Shown: positions 1 to 9,403 of the stretch, piece after piece
How the letters are laid out: each line of letters begins with the position of its first letter
Numbering within the stretch: position 1 is the stretch's first letter
Assembly: GCA_023078685.1 (NCBI GenBank)
Contig: JALGAS010000001.1
Location: 1,922,001 to 1,986,000 of the forward strand
Source of the DNA: Neopestalotiopsis rosae
Taxonomy: Eukaryota; Ascomycota; Sordariomycetes; Amphisphaeriales; Sporocadaceae
Direction of reading: 5' to 3'
Length of the DNA: 64,000 bases
Translations under genes and position numbers: made by a program
Notes under the pieces: model-generated
Database searches by the model: none
Told to the model about the DNA's origin: nothing
Seen by the model: the letters and a program-made list of their open reading frames with translations, nothing else

Positions 1-297
1 TCAACCTCGGGTGCATGGATCGGCAGATCTTTTCGAGACCGCAGTCGGATTGTCAAAGTGGAAGACGTACCTCAAATGACGATCAGTGATTTTGGGAGCT
101 TCGTTGATATCCGTCACATCAATGTGGCACGTTTCTTCGGGCTGTATTACAACCAAAAATCGACCGACGTTGTGTTCGAGTACGCCGACATGGATCTCCT
201 TGCTGTCCTGCCTCTCGCCTCTGAGGCGGAAGTAGCGAGCATGATAGCTCAGGTCTGCTTTGTCTTGCATGCCATGCATCGTACACGCGGACTATAA
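1..297 (+). pseudogene. Protein-kinase domain fragment (left edge of window)
   Basis: The frame open from the first base to the stop at 295-297 reads like the middle of a kinase N-lobe: ISDFGSFVDIRHINVARFFG, then a hinge-like VVFEYADMD, then a helix ending in VLHAMHR. This matches the stretch from alpha-C to alpha-E in Ser/Thr kinases. The catalytic loop (HRD) and a proper DFG do not follow in frame; after the stop only LTEEPR and a weak FGLVKLS echo appear. The gene begins outside the window, so an intron near 297 cannot be excluded, but decay is more likely. Kinase identity is moderate; subfamily is unknown. Confidence 0.5.
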
Positions 298-917
298 TTG
301 ACAGAAGAACCTCGCTAGGTACCGGGCGCGATCAACCACCTCCTATCTCTACCGATAGATCTTCGAATCCTGAGTATTCGTCTTTCCATGTTCGGCCTAG
401 TCAAGCTAAGTATGCACCCCAAGTGCCTTAGCCGAAACTCTTCACTTTTCGTTATAGAAATTGGGAGATAGATGTTCGCGTTCACTAAGACAAGTCAGCT
501 CTCGACTTTCGACAGCGACCGACGACAGACATTATCCGCAGGAAAGAGATGTATCGGTCTATGGTATCTTATGTGGAGCAACTGATGAAAATTTCATGTC
601 CTCATATGTACACCTGGACGTTCGATGGCGCAGACTTTCTGGATATCCTCTACAGTGGCGACTTGCCCCCTCTCAGTGTACGTCTACTCGTTGGGATCTC
701 CAACCAAACCGGCCTGACTCTGAATAGCACCCATTTCTACGCAAAGCACGAGGTCCAGCCGGTCTGCGAGGCCCTGCACAGCTTGCTATGCGTGCTTTGC
801 TGGCAGAGACGTCTTTTGACTAGGTTTAAGAATAGGAGTGTCCGTATCCTTGTGCAGAAACAATTTTATAAAACGGTTCTTGCTCTTGGAATGGAAAAGT
901 AATTCAAAAATATTGAT
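298..917. other. No clear gene; possible kinase-relic tail
   Basis: A 117-codon open frame (549-902, + strand) lies here but has no recognisable motif and no convincing exon structure. The stretch may be the decayed downstream part of the kinase relic. Confidence 0.3.
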
Positions 918-1529
918 CTACTTGCTACCTGCTGCACGAAGACAAGATGTGCAATACCCGACATCATCTGCTCTCCAATTGGCAGCCAATAATAGGTTAT
1001 TTTCGTGATAACGTTCATAGTTTCTTGCTCGATGATACCAACGACGCCTCCTGGATCTCTGGGTCGGGACCTCCATGGCGACTGCTGCGGTGGGGGAACT
1101 GAGTTGATTCAAGCACTGGTATTGTGGTATCCAAGGACTCTCGAAGACGAGGTGGCCACAAACTGGATGTTTTGCTATGTCTCGGCATATGGGACATGTC
1201 GGAGCTATCCAGGAGGACTCATCAGGGCGATTGATCAATTCTTGAAACCAGGTTTGGATGCAGATGCTCCCGAACTTGTGGCCGCAGTGAAGCAAAATCT
1301 TTGTTTCCGCTTCTTCCTCATGATGTAGTGTTCCAAATGAATTTTGGCAGATGACGCATTCATCATCTTGAGTAGGAAGAATCGAGGAATGATGCTCTTC
1401 ATTCGTCGCTCTGGCGTCGCGGCAGTCGAACTCCTCAGTAAGTGGACCAAGTTGATGTTGGTGGGCACGGTTCCTTTTGCAACGGATTCCCTTCAGGATC
1501 AGCACAAGAACTTTTCGCAGCCGAGTCAT
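918..1529 (-). CDS. RING-like zinc-finger protein, 203 aa
   Basis: Single-exon frame with an ATG at 1529. A basic N-terminus (residues 1-30) is followed by an acidic linker and a RING-type finger. The finger shows CVIC at 58-61, CGH at 82-84, C90 and CPIC at 112-115. The usual fourth ligand after the histidine (H-x2-C/H) is Gly87, in the string CGHKFGSIC. The finger is therefore non-canonical, possibly a family trait rather than a defect. A basic RSRRRRWYHR patch lies near residue 157. RING proteins usually act as E3 ubiquitin ligases, but with a ligand replaced that role is only inferred. The gene is monocistronic. Confidence 0.65.
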   Translation of the reverse strand: MTRLRKVLVLILKGIRCKRNRAHQHQLGPLTEEFDCRDARATNEEHHSSILPTQDDECVICQNSFGTLHHEEEAETKILLHCGHKFGSICIQTWFQELINRPDESSWIAPTCPICRDIAKHPVCGHLVFESPWIPQYQCLNQLSSPTAAVAMEVPTQRSRRRRWYHRARNYERYHENNLLLAANWRADDVGYCTSCLRAAGSK

Positions 1530-2800
1530 CGGAATATACTTTTGGCAGCGAAGCTCCGTCGTATATTCACATTCGTGATAGTAGATGTAGTCTTTTTGAT
1601 GTGTCTGCAGGCAGCCTGTCCATCGATCAGCACCCGCTCTTTCGGTCCAGCTCGGGAATTTGTGCTAAACGATGGCTACGAGGCTAACAACCGTAACTAC
1701 TGTAAAAGAGTATTTTCTTCAGGCGACACAGAGGTGAGACGTCAGATTGGAAACTAACAGAAATATTTGTCTGCCGGGATCTGCCACAAGACTCCAGTCG
1801 GTCAGCAGGATGCCGATAGCTGCGATGTAAGCAGCTTTAAAACTTGACTCGATTTATATGGACGTACTTGGGATGAAACCATGGCTGAGATCATATTGTA
1901 ACGTAACCCAAAGCATGCCCAATTGAGTTCAATACATCATTCTGGAAGGAACGATATCCTTCCGTACCCTTGGATAAGGACAAACACGCGGCTGCAATTA
2001 CAATTCCAGCCTAGTGCCAGACCCAAGTCCGGCAGATCTTGGAACTCCACAAAAGAGAGAAAGCATTTACAGCTTCATGTCCCGATCCTTTGTCGAGCGG
2101 TCGGTATGCCTTTGGGCCATGCAATAGCCGCCCGTACTGCGAGCAAGCGCCCACGCTTGACAGGACACGGAAATGACTTGAGACATTTTTGTATGCCAGC
2201 TTTGGACTTTGCCCTTTGTTGCAAGTCCATCTGTCAGCGAGGAGACTTTTCCAGGTGTTGGCAACAACCAAGAACCAAGCTGTTCATCGCCTGGTCCTCG
2301 TGTGATTCAACAACGGCATCGTTTTTGTTTGCAGGCAATGCATCGGCTACGTTGAAGGCATTCGGATCCAGAAAGCTATCATAGTACCACACCTTTTATT
2401 TGTGCGGAAAATCGGACTGTGTATTACATGCCCGCGAGCCGAAGATACGTAAGACCTGGGCTCCGGCTTTCCGAATATAGACCATGAGGTGTATGGGCCC
2501 TGTATATATAAGCCAGGAATGAGCAACGGAGCTGGAAACTTGACTCTGTGACGGTGGATCTGATATGTCCCGATGCTAGAACCATTTTGCGTTAGGCTGA
2601 TAGCTGTGATCTGCCTTAGACAGAAACCGCTCTGCGCATGGTTCATATTGAGGAACTATGTCCGATTCAAACCCGTTGTACAGAGAACGTTGAAACAAAT
2701 ACAAAACCGACCTAGTACTGTCTACTTTTGAATTGATATCGTCGCCTTCATTCACAAAATCGAAATGATACCTGTTATAGACGACCAGAAATTCTTATAA
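1530..2800. other. No supported gene
   Basis: Short frames on both strands, none with motifs, plausible exons or repeat character. I see nothing I can name. Confidence 0.4.
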
Positions 2801-2931
2801 ACGACAAATATGAGAATGAGTTCTTCCGAAACCGCTGAAATCGTACCGTTCCGGGACATGATCATATTCTATGCAATCGTCATATGTCGGAAAGATGTCC
2901 ACTCTAGATTGCCGTAGGCGGAGTGGTCGTT

Positions 2932-3030
2932 GTTGGATACGCTTCTGCGTTGGATACTCTTCTGTGTTGGATACTCTTCTGTGTTGGATACACTTCTGTG
3001 TTGGATACTGTTCTGTGTTGGATACAGAGA
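2932..3030 (+). repeat. 17-bp tandem satellite, six units
   Basis: GTTGGATAC recurs at exactly 17-bp spacing (2932, 2949, 2966, 2983, 3000, 3017). The unit is close to GTTGGATACTCTTCTGT. Because 17 is not a multiple of three, the minus strand stays open in several frames and yields spurious YPTQK/IQHR peptides. The same unit returns at 3339-3370, 44885-45108 and 45478-45600. Confidence 0.9.
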
Positions 3031-3340
3031 CAATCAAGATCGGCTTCTTCTCTAGTTTGAGCACGGACGATCCATATCTGGCGCTGACATTCATGTACAT
3101 CAGCCAGACCCATTTGGTATTGTCATCAATGAGTACTTCGGCGAGTCAAAGGTAATCAAACTGACAGTAGAAAATTGCTTGTCAACCAGAGCCGACTTTG
3201 GCTGACTGAAGTATTCATGGATAACGGTACTAAGTGGGTCCGGCTAGGGTACATATCAGTCGGCGCAAGATTTGGATCATCCGTGCACAAAGACAAGAGT
3301 AGAGAGACAGAACAAGAAGCCGATTTTGACGGTCTCTGTA
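3022..3340. repeat. Fold-back (inverted-repeat) element, arms about 130 bp
   Basis: The left arm (about 3022-3152) and the reverse complement of the right arm (about 3190-3340) share TACAGAGAC, ATCGGCTTCTT, GCACGGAYGATCC, GTAC, AGCC and ACTTCRG blocks in the same order, around a core of about 37 bp. The transcript or single strand could form a long hairpin. It carries the 17-bp satellite outside its left arm and two satellite units outside its right arm. No transposase is present, so it would be non-autonomous. A piece of the arm recurs at 19345-19405. Confidence 0.7.
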
Positions 3341-3480
3341 CTCTTCTGTGTTGGATACTCTTCTGCCTTACAGACAACAAGCGTTCGGTTCCGGTATTGT
3401 GGTCTGTCGTGGAGCTCCGCTGATTTTCCTGCTTTGGTATGCCAAACTGTCGGGACATGACCATTTCAACGAAAAAGATC
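3339..3480 (+). repeat. Satellite units plus flank shared with 45.1 kb locus
   Basis: Two 17-bp units are followed by a segment beginning GACAACAAGCG at about 3372. This aligns by eye with about 45108-45215: GACAACAAG, TGGAGCTCC, then AAACTG.CGG.ACATG.CCAT, then AACGA. The satellite therefore sits inside a larger dispersed repeat and is not an isolated tandem array. Confidence 0.65.
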
Positions 3481-3576
3481 CTTGACCTACATACATAGCT
3501 TCGACTTACGGATCTTGTGTCTACAAGTTGAGGTCTTCAGTCACAAGCGGAATCCGCTTTTGAAGGAAAATGTGGA

Positions 3577-3592
3577 TACAATATAAAAAGAG
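3577..3592 (+). promoter_or_regulatory. TATA-like box upstream of the ZZ-finger gene
   Basis: ACAATATAAAAAGAGG lies about 480 bp upstream of the ATG at 4063, in the same orientation. It is followed by pyrimidine-rich DNA typical of fungal start regions. The long leader could hold an intron (GTAACT at 3657 is a candidate donor). In-frame open sequence from 3715 to 4050 ends in TAA 12 bases before the ATG. Confidence 0.4.
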
Positions 3593-4062
3593 GGCCAGAT
3601 TTTATTCAGTCACTCTTGTTCGTCCATCATCGGATTTTCTTGGCGAAAACGAGCAGGTAACTAATAAGATATTGCGGACTCAAGATTCAAAAGGAGAGAA
3701 TAGATCTGCTCCAAATGGTACGTATCCCACGTGATAGCCCAAGTTTCCCCGAAATTCAATATACCATTAAAGCGGTGCGCTTGCAAGCGTACTTCCATAT
3801 TTGGCCATCAACGGCGAAGTTTCGTGGCTTGCCCTCCACCACTACGCCGCATCCCTTGAGACACAATTGTAGAGCGATGTATCTTTCTGAAAGAACTTTG
3901 ACACAAAGTACTCTTTGCAAAACGTGTCAATCTTCTAGCTCATCCCTTGCAGCCAAAGTGCGCTTTACCCCTCTGCATCATGGCATTCAACCTCCGCGCC
4001 TCACAACGACAAAGTCAATACATATCGGCCAAATCAACGATAAAGCATAATCTGATACCACG

Positions 4063-5817
4063 ATGTTTGCGCCTCAGCGCAGCTTGAATCCGGAGTCATT
4101 CGCTTCCAATTTGAAGACTCGCCAGAAAGTCAATGGTCTAGTTCAATCAAGCGCGCCAAGAGACGTGACGACTGTTCAAGTCGCTGGTCTGCGCACCGCA
4201 AATGAGACCACAATCACCAGCCCTGGTGTGAAATCTACGGTTCGAATCTCGCGCAATCCAGAGACAGCCAGGACCGCTGAAGTAGTCTTAGCCACTTCGG
4301 TGGTCAGAAAGGAGCAACTGACGCGGAAGAGCCGACATAGGTCACTGCTAGAACAAACACATCTGGCAGGACGATCATCACAAAATCCTGGAATCTCCGT
4401 ACCGAAATTGGCCATACCTTCATTGGAAGGACCGTGGAATGGCCCTGAAGAGCGCAGGCGCGCCTCACCACTTCTCAATCTTGCATCATCAAGCGCAAGT
4501 AACACGCGGCTTACAGGTTGCACCTCGCAAGACAAGACCTGTCATTCGCAGCGAAACTCTCACGACGTCTTCAGGTCTACCAGCTGTTTTCTGTGTGAGA
4601 CCGATCTACGCTCAGCAACCAAGCATCGGTGTTTTGAGTGTCCGCAGATTGTATTCTGCTCAGTTTGTCTGCCGAACGCTTCTCATATTCACCCGAATCA
4701 CCACTTTCACTGTCTGCCTGCTTCAGGAAGCGATTCTGGGAGTCAAAATCCCGAGAGCGAGAGCGCGAAAGCCAGTCCTCTCAAGAGTAAGACGCACGAT
4801 GACTTACGAGAAAAGTCAACATTGGCGACAGTGTCACGTTCGCTTGTTCCAAAAGATGTCAGTGTCGCGAAACAGCCAACTGACGTGACAAGTCACGACA
4901 CATACACAGAAGCCCTGCCTGGTGCCTCTGTTGTGATGAGGAATGCACCCACGGTCCATATAGATCGGGAGGTACCTACTTACCGATGTGACTGGTGCGA
5001 AAAGAGATTGATCGACTGGCGCTATGAGTGCCAACAGTGTCATGGCCATGTTAGCTTTTGTGCCAAACATCAGAGCAACCACTACAGTCTGCACACAATA
5101 AAAGCAGTTGCTCTGGACACCGCAACGATGTCCAATTCCGAGGCGATGGATACTGTCACGAATGTAACAAACTTTACACACAGTCTTCCAAAAGAAGAAG
5201 AACTTAGTGTAGTCACTGATGGTAGCTCGCTACATCCATTTGTGAGCAGCACTGATGCTTCATATGGGACACGGCAGTATGGGGTAATCTCGCTTAACGA
5301 CAAAGGCCAAACACACCAAGGCCGAGCCAGGTCACCTGACGAGTACAGTCCTTCATTTGGATCTGAAGATGATGGATCACCCGCGGCAGAGGTGCCTTTG
5401 GAGGCTGCGTCCGTTACCGGAGATATTGTGCGCGTTAACGAATCAGTCGTCGAAAGTGTTTTGAGCGAGTCTTCAGACAGTTACAATAACTGCTCTTCAA
5501 ATACTGCTGCTAATCAGTCAACACCTAGAGCTGTCCAATACGATAGCCTCATCCTCTCGGTTTCCACATCAATAATAGATGCAATCATAAAGTCTGCCGA
5601 CGTCTTAATTGATCAGGATGTACGCCACGAGGTGGAGGAGGCTGTCGATCACGGCTTACATCAAGCTCTATACGGTTCAGCCAAGATCAGGCCCCTAAGT
5701 CAACTTGTAGATGTGCGTACAGCTCGCAAGCGCAGATCTTCACTTGATTTCAGCATTGATCCCGAGACTAAACGCAAAAATCCTGTCCTTGTTCAGCGGC
5801 ACAACGTCCCGTGCTGA
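4063..5817 (+). CDS. Two-ZZ-finger protein, 584 aa, ending at an in-frame TGA
   Basis: ATG at 4063. A low-complexity basic N-terminus is followed by ZZ-type zinc fingers at about 175-220 (CFLC, CFEC, FCSVC, then HPNHHFH) and 308-345 (CDWC, CQQC, FCAKH, NHYSLH). An acidic Ser-rich linker and a basic NLS-like stretch (ARKRRSS, ETKRK) follow. ZZ fingers bind peptides such as histone tails, so a nuclear role is inferred. The reading frame ends HNVPC then TGA. The codons immediately after stay in frame and encode a Myb/SANT-like helix module (next entry). The TGA is thus probably a nonsense mutation or a read-through site and not the original end. A related Myb motif sits at the right edge of the window. 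Confidence 0.75.
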   Translation: MFAPQRSLNPESFASNLKTRQKVNGLVQSSAPRDVTTVQVAGLRTANETTITSPGVKSTVRISRNPETARTAEVVLATSVVRKEQLTRKSRHRSLLEQTHLAGRSSQNPGISVPKLAIPSLEGPWNGPEERRRASPLLNLASSSASNTRLTGCTSQDKTCHSQRNSHDVFRSTSCFLCETDLRSATKHRCFECPQIVFCSVCLPNASHIHPNHHFHCLPASGSDSGSQNPESESAKASPLKSKTHDDLREKSTLATVSRSLVPKDVSVAKQPTDVTSHDTYTEALPGASVVMRNAPTVHIDREVPTYRCDWCEKRLIDWRYECQQCHGHVSFCAKHQSNHYSLHTIKAVALDTATMSNSEAMDTVTNVTNFTHSLPKEEELSVVTDGSSLHPFVSSTDASYGTRQYGVISLNDKGQTHQGRARSPDEYSPSFGSEDDGSPAAEVPLEAASVTGDIVRVNESVVESVLSESSDSYNNCSSNTAANQSTPRAVQYDSLILSVSTSIIDAIIKSADVLIDQDVRHEVEEAVDHGLHQALYGSAKIRPLSQLVDVRTARKRRSSLDFSIDPETKRKNPVLVQRHNVPC

Positions 5818-5964
5818 GCCTGGCTTAATACAGATCAACGTCTGCTCAAGAAACTGCAAATGAGAGGGTGGCCAGAGAAGGAAATCGGGAAGAAGCTCAA
5901 GCATAGTGCTGCTGCAGTTGCACAGCAATGGAGGAGGCAGAATGCTGGCAGATGGCCATTGTAG
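5818..5964 (+). other. In-frame Myb/SANT-like extension after TGA
   Basis: Directly behind the TGA, in the same frame, 48 codons run to TAG at 5962. They contain LLKKLQMRGWPEKEIGKKLK followed by a SAAAVAQQW turn-helix. Three tryptophans (extension residues 2, 18, 38) give a Myb/SANT- or GcrA-like spacing. The last part of the window holds a roughly 95% identical copy on the other strand, which shows the motif was once a real coding unit. Confidence 0.7.
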
Positions 5965-6836
5965 TCATAAGATGGCATGTGTCTTAATGGTCCGAACTCA
6001 TAGTAGCATGGACTGGTTCTCGAGACGGGGGCTTGAAGAAAGGGGTGGACATCAGCGCAGTGGTGGACAACTGTCAACCAATCTCGGGGCATAAGCTAGC
6101 GCGGCGGTTGCAGTTGGAACGGTGACACGATAGCTAGAGTGTTGAAACTTAGGAATATCTTATCGGGTTTCTATCAAGCCAGACTGCTGAATGTGTACAG
6201 CATGCCAAATGAATCTAATGTACTTGACTTGTCAACTCAAGACTTCCATCTGCATTGGGGAATCTGTCTAATGTTCTGGAAGGTCAACCGGTAGTGAGAT
6301 AATATCAATTCGCATATCAAATAGCTCGAGCGGCGTTGAGTGACGGGAGGCAATTCCGCCATGGCCGATACGAAGACGTCAGCACTTGTTGTACCGTCAA
6401 TCACAATCACTTACAGTGTAAGTTAATGACTCCTCCCACAAGACACATCATACCAGAAGCAGTCTTTTTGTAACAATGTTTCATGCCAATTAAATCTCGA
6501 AGAGGAAGGGATACTTTCAACAGGAGTCGTGCGTTTCAACAAGATCCATTGTGGGCAGCAGGAAATCTCAAGCATGGCATGCAAGATAATTGGTGTCGGG
6601 GAGACTAGATCCATCCACGAAGCTAACACTTATGAATATGCGCGAATGAAGAATCAGTTTCCAAGTATCTGATGCTTTTCAATTTTGATAGGACAGGCCA
6701 AGTCATGAGACTTGAACGCTTAAGACAGCTAAGGAAAACAAGAAATGAGAAAATACGAAAAGAAAATCGTCATGTATGCTTAATTCTTTGGTCGACTTCG
6801 TGCCAAATCTGACTCCGAGAATCTCTACTCATGTGT
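5965..6836. other. No supported gene
   Basis: Downstream spacer between two genes facing each other. Only short motif-free frames; I see nothing I can name. Confidence 0.4.
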
Positions 6837-8019
6837 CTAGCGGGGGTTCGTGTCTGGGCATCTTGCTACTTCCTGAAGGCGCCGCCTAATTTTCTTGGCA
6901 CGTGTCATCTGTAGAGGGGGCAAATGATGGCGGTGTCGTTTAGATGGTGGTCTGATTCGTCTTTCAACCAGTGTTTTCTTGGGCTTGATAAGGGAATGAT
7001 GCGTAGAAGATCGGGTGACTGGCTTGCGAGTGGATTGCGGAACTTGTGAGTGAATAATACGGGATGAGGCATACGAAAATGTATCATGATCTGCACTTCT
7101 AGTGGTATCTTCTTCACTCAAGGGGCTTGTGGGACTCTTTGGCGAGAGCATCGTGGTTGATGGGGACGATGAGATCTGAAGAGGCTCTGGTAGTGGTGGT
7201 GATGTGCATAAATCCGTTGGGGACTGTGCCGAGTCCATTGCGCTATATCTGAGTCTGCACTCTAGTTACTCATCCTCGGTGTGAGAAGGTTCTGGAAGAC
7301 TGTTGATATAGTCGCGCAAGGGTTGGTCAGATGAAGTGATGCTGGCGGCATTCACATGGCATTGGCAGCAAGTGTCGGGGTCATGCAGAAGAGTCTGGCA
7401 TTCCTCGCAGGTGTCAGGATCGTGGGCAGTTGGTTGACCTGAAGATAGGGTATTGATGGGAATCCCCGGGAGAGTCATGTTGTATGAGGTTGACGATGGC
7501 AAAGGCCTAGTCACGGTGCTGTATGGAGCACTTATCTTGTCTTGATCGCCGTAGACTGAACGTGATATGGGGGATGCACTAAGAGGAGGAGGTGCCCGAA
7601 GTATTGTATTGAATGGCGGGAATGGCTCGGATGAAGCAAAAGTTCCTGATAGATAGTCTTCGAGTCGCACTTATCGTTCCATTTGTGGAAAATACTTCAA
7701 GGAAATGTCGACCTGTTCTTTGGGAATGACATTCCCTTTGCTCTGCTTCGTGCGGACCTCGGGTCTAGGGTGGCATCTATTGATCTTTCATTATGTTAGT
7801 TCTAGTACGGCAGTTGATTGGCATGATCTTACAAGAAATGACCACGATGGCGGCCAATTTTCACCAGCTTCTGTGTTGTACACGTAATACTTCTCCGTTT
7901 CCGGATGATAGAACAAGATGAAAGCCTCGATGCCAAAGTCATCGGCTAGCTTATGAGCGTTTCTGAAAATGGTCCTCTCCCGCTTGTTGCGCTTGTCCCT
8001 GGTGTTATGGCGTGCCCTT
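6837..8019 (-). pseudogene. MADS-like gene with two in-frame TAA codons
   Basis: Minus strand. Exon at 8019-7833 encodes RDKRNKRERTIFRNAHKLAD and continues to KYYVYNTEAGENWPPSW, resembling a short MADS/SRF DNA-binding core. A likely 75-nt intron (GTAAGA at 7832; ends CCGAG at 7758; internal ACTAAC branch) restores the frame. The next exon runs 7757-6837 in one frame, interrupted by TAA at 7673-7671 and TAA at 7268-7266. Both stops would be CAA with one C-to-T change, the CpA-to-TpA change that RIP makes. The C-terminal half holds DPDTCEEC/DPDTCCQC cysteine pairs, then a Ser/Pro-rich and basic tail. The 5' exon with the ATG is not resolved. MADS identity is moderate. Confidence 0.55.
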
Positions 8020-9403
8020 CTGGGAGATTATAAAACTGTATCCAGTCCCTGCGAGGTTACAGCAGTGGGAATGGGCATCTTAGTACTTCGGTAGTAATAG
8101 GTTGGCAAAGATAGTGCTTCTGGAGGAAGTAAGATAAATCTTAGCAACAACAATTTAGATCCAGAAAAAGGCTATAGCCAAGGTTGTTTCCTATGCCGCG
8201 GCAAGAGTAAGGTCCGAGAGGGTGTGTTCCATGATTTCTGAGACCGGGAGGAGATGCCATCACGATATTTATGGGCAGACAGGACAGGCGTCATTCATGG
8301 TAATCACGTTGTGCGCGTGTGCAAGTGACAAGGAACACAGTATCATGTACAAGCTCAGAATCATGCGGACATTCCGTGATGGTAAAGACGGCATAAAGAG
8401 TCTCTAAAAAGTTCGACTGGGAATGCGTCGGGGAAATCTTTGAACCAGTATGGAACGGAGTACAATTGGTTGACATACAAAAAGCGGTATCACGGGAAAG
8501 GGCTTTCCATAATGCGCCTTTTGTTTGTTTCTTCTCTTTCCCTCCCTCGAAGATATTCTGGCATTGGCCAAGGCTGCAATGGTTTCGGAAGTGTGGTCAT
8601 GAAGGTAAATTCATCCGTCCACGGATGATAATGCAGCATTGTGCTATGCTATGTGTCTGTTGATAATGAACAGGAAATAAAGCAAACACTTTTATGATGT
8701 GCTTTGCCCAGAAACTCCACCACGAAAGAGAAAGCCTACAAAACTTAGAAACTGGCTCGCCGAGATGAACGAGTTGCACAAGTACAAGTCTGGAGGGCAA
8801 CCTCAAAGTAAAGTCTGTGGCGGCCACATACTGACTTCTATTTCGTAGTTCCATCCCTTTTTGCCACTAGCTTGATTACCTCTGCCAGGAGGCGGTCAAG
8901 AAAGTGAGAATATTCAGTGTGCGCGAATGTCTCATTTTCAGTACCTATGATGTCGACTTTTAGGGTAGACAAAGTGGCTGACACCATGAAAATTCGAGTT
9001 TCATCATCTTGATGGTCCAACTATGCTGCAAGTGGCCGTGAGAAGAATGAGCAGTTGATTTTCCAGCGCTACAGTTCATAGCTCATAGCTCAGAGATACC
9101 GAGGATTAAGAAACTTGCTGCAGGAGAAACTTGCTGCGGGTGAAACTTGAAAATTTATCACTAGGAAACTTGGAGAGCCAAAGTTTTGCATAGCGGGTGC
9201 AGGATTTCTTTATCCAAAACCATCCTCAAGTCGAATTTTGATAAAGCAATTCCTAAAACTTTGAACCATAAAGATACCGCTACACATCTTGCTGTGACGT
9301 CTGTTCCCAAATTCAGGGCCAAGATGTTTCTGACTTCGCAGAATTGCGATGTTCTAGTTGCAAGACCTCTCGCATCCAATTAATTGACACCTCGCCTCTC
9401 GAT
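8020..9403. other. No supported gene; small degenerate tandem repeat
   Basis: The first exon of the MADS-like gene should lie just above 8019. Around 9112-9155 a GAAACTTGCTGC-type motif is repeated imperfectly three times. Otherwise only short motif-free frames. Confidence 0.35.

Noticed and set aside
2932..3030. CRISPR-like array (regular short repeats)
   Set aside because: Units are directly adjacent with no unique spacers, and the DNA is fungal.
2795..3155. Open frames of about 70-100 aa with YPTQK/IQHR repeats on both strands
   Set aside because: They are translations of the 17-bp satellite, whose unit lacks stops in several frames; the same peptides arise at 45 kb.
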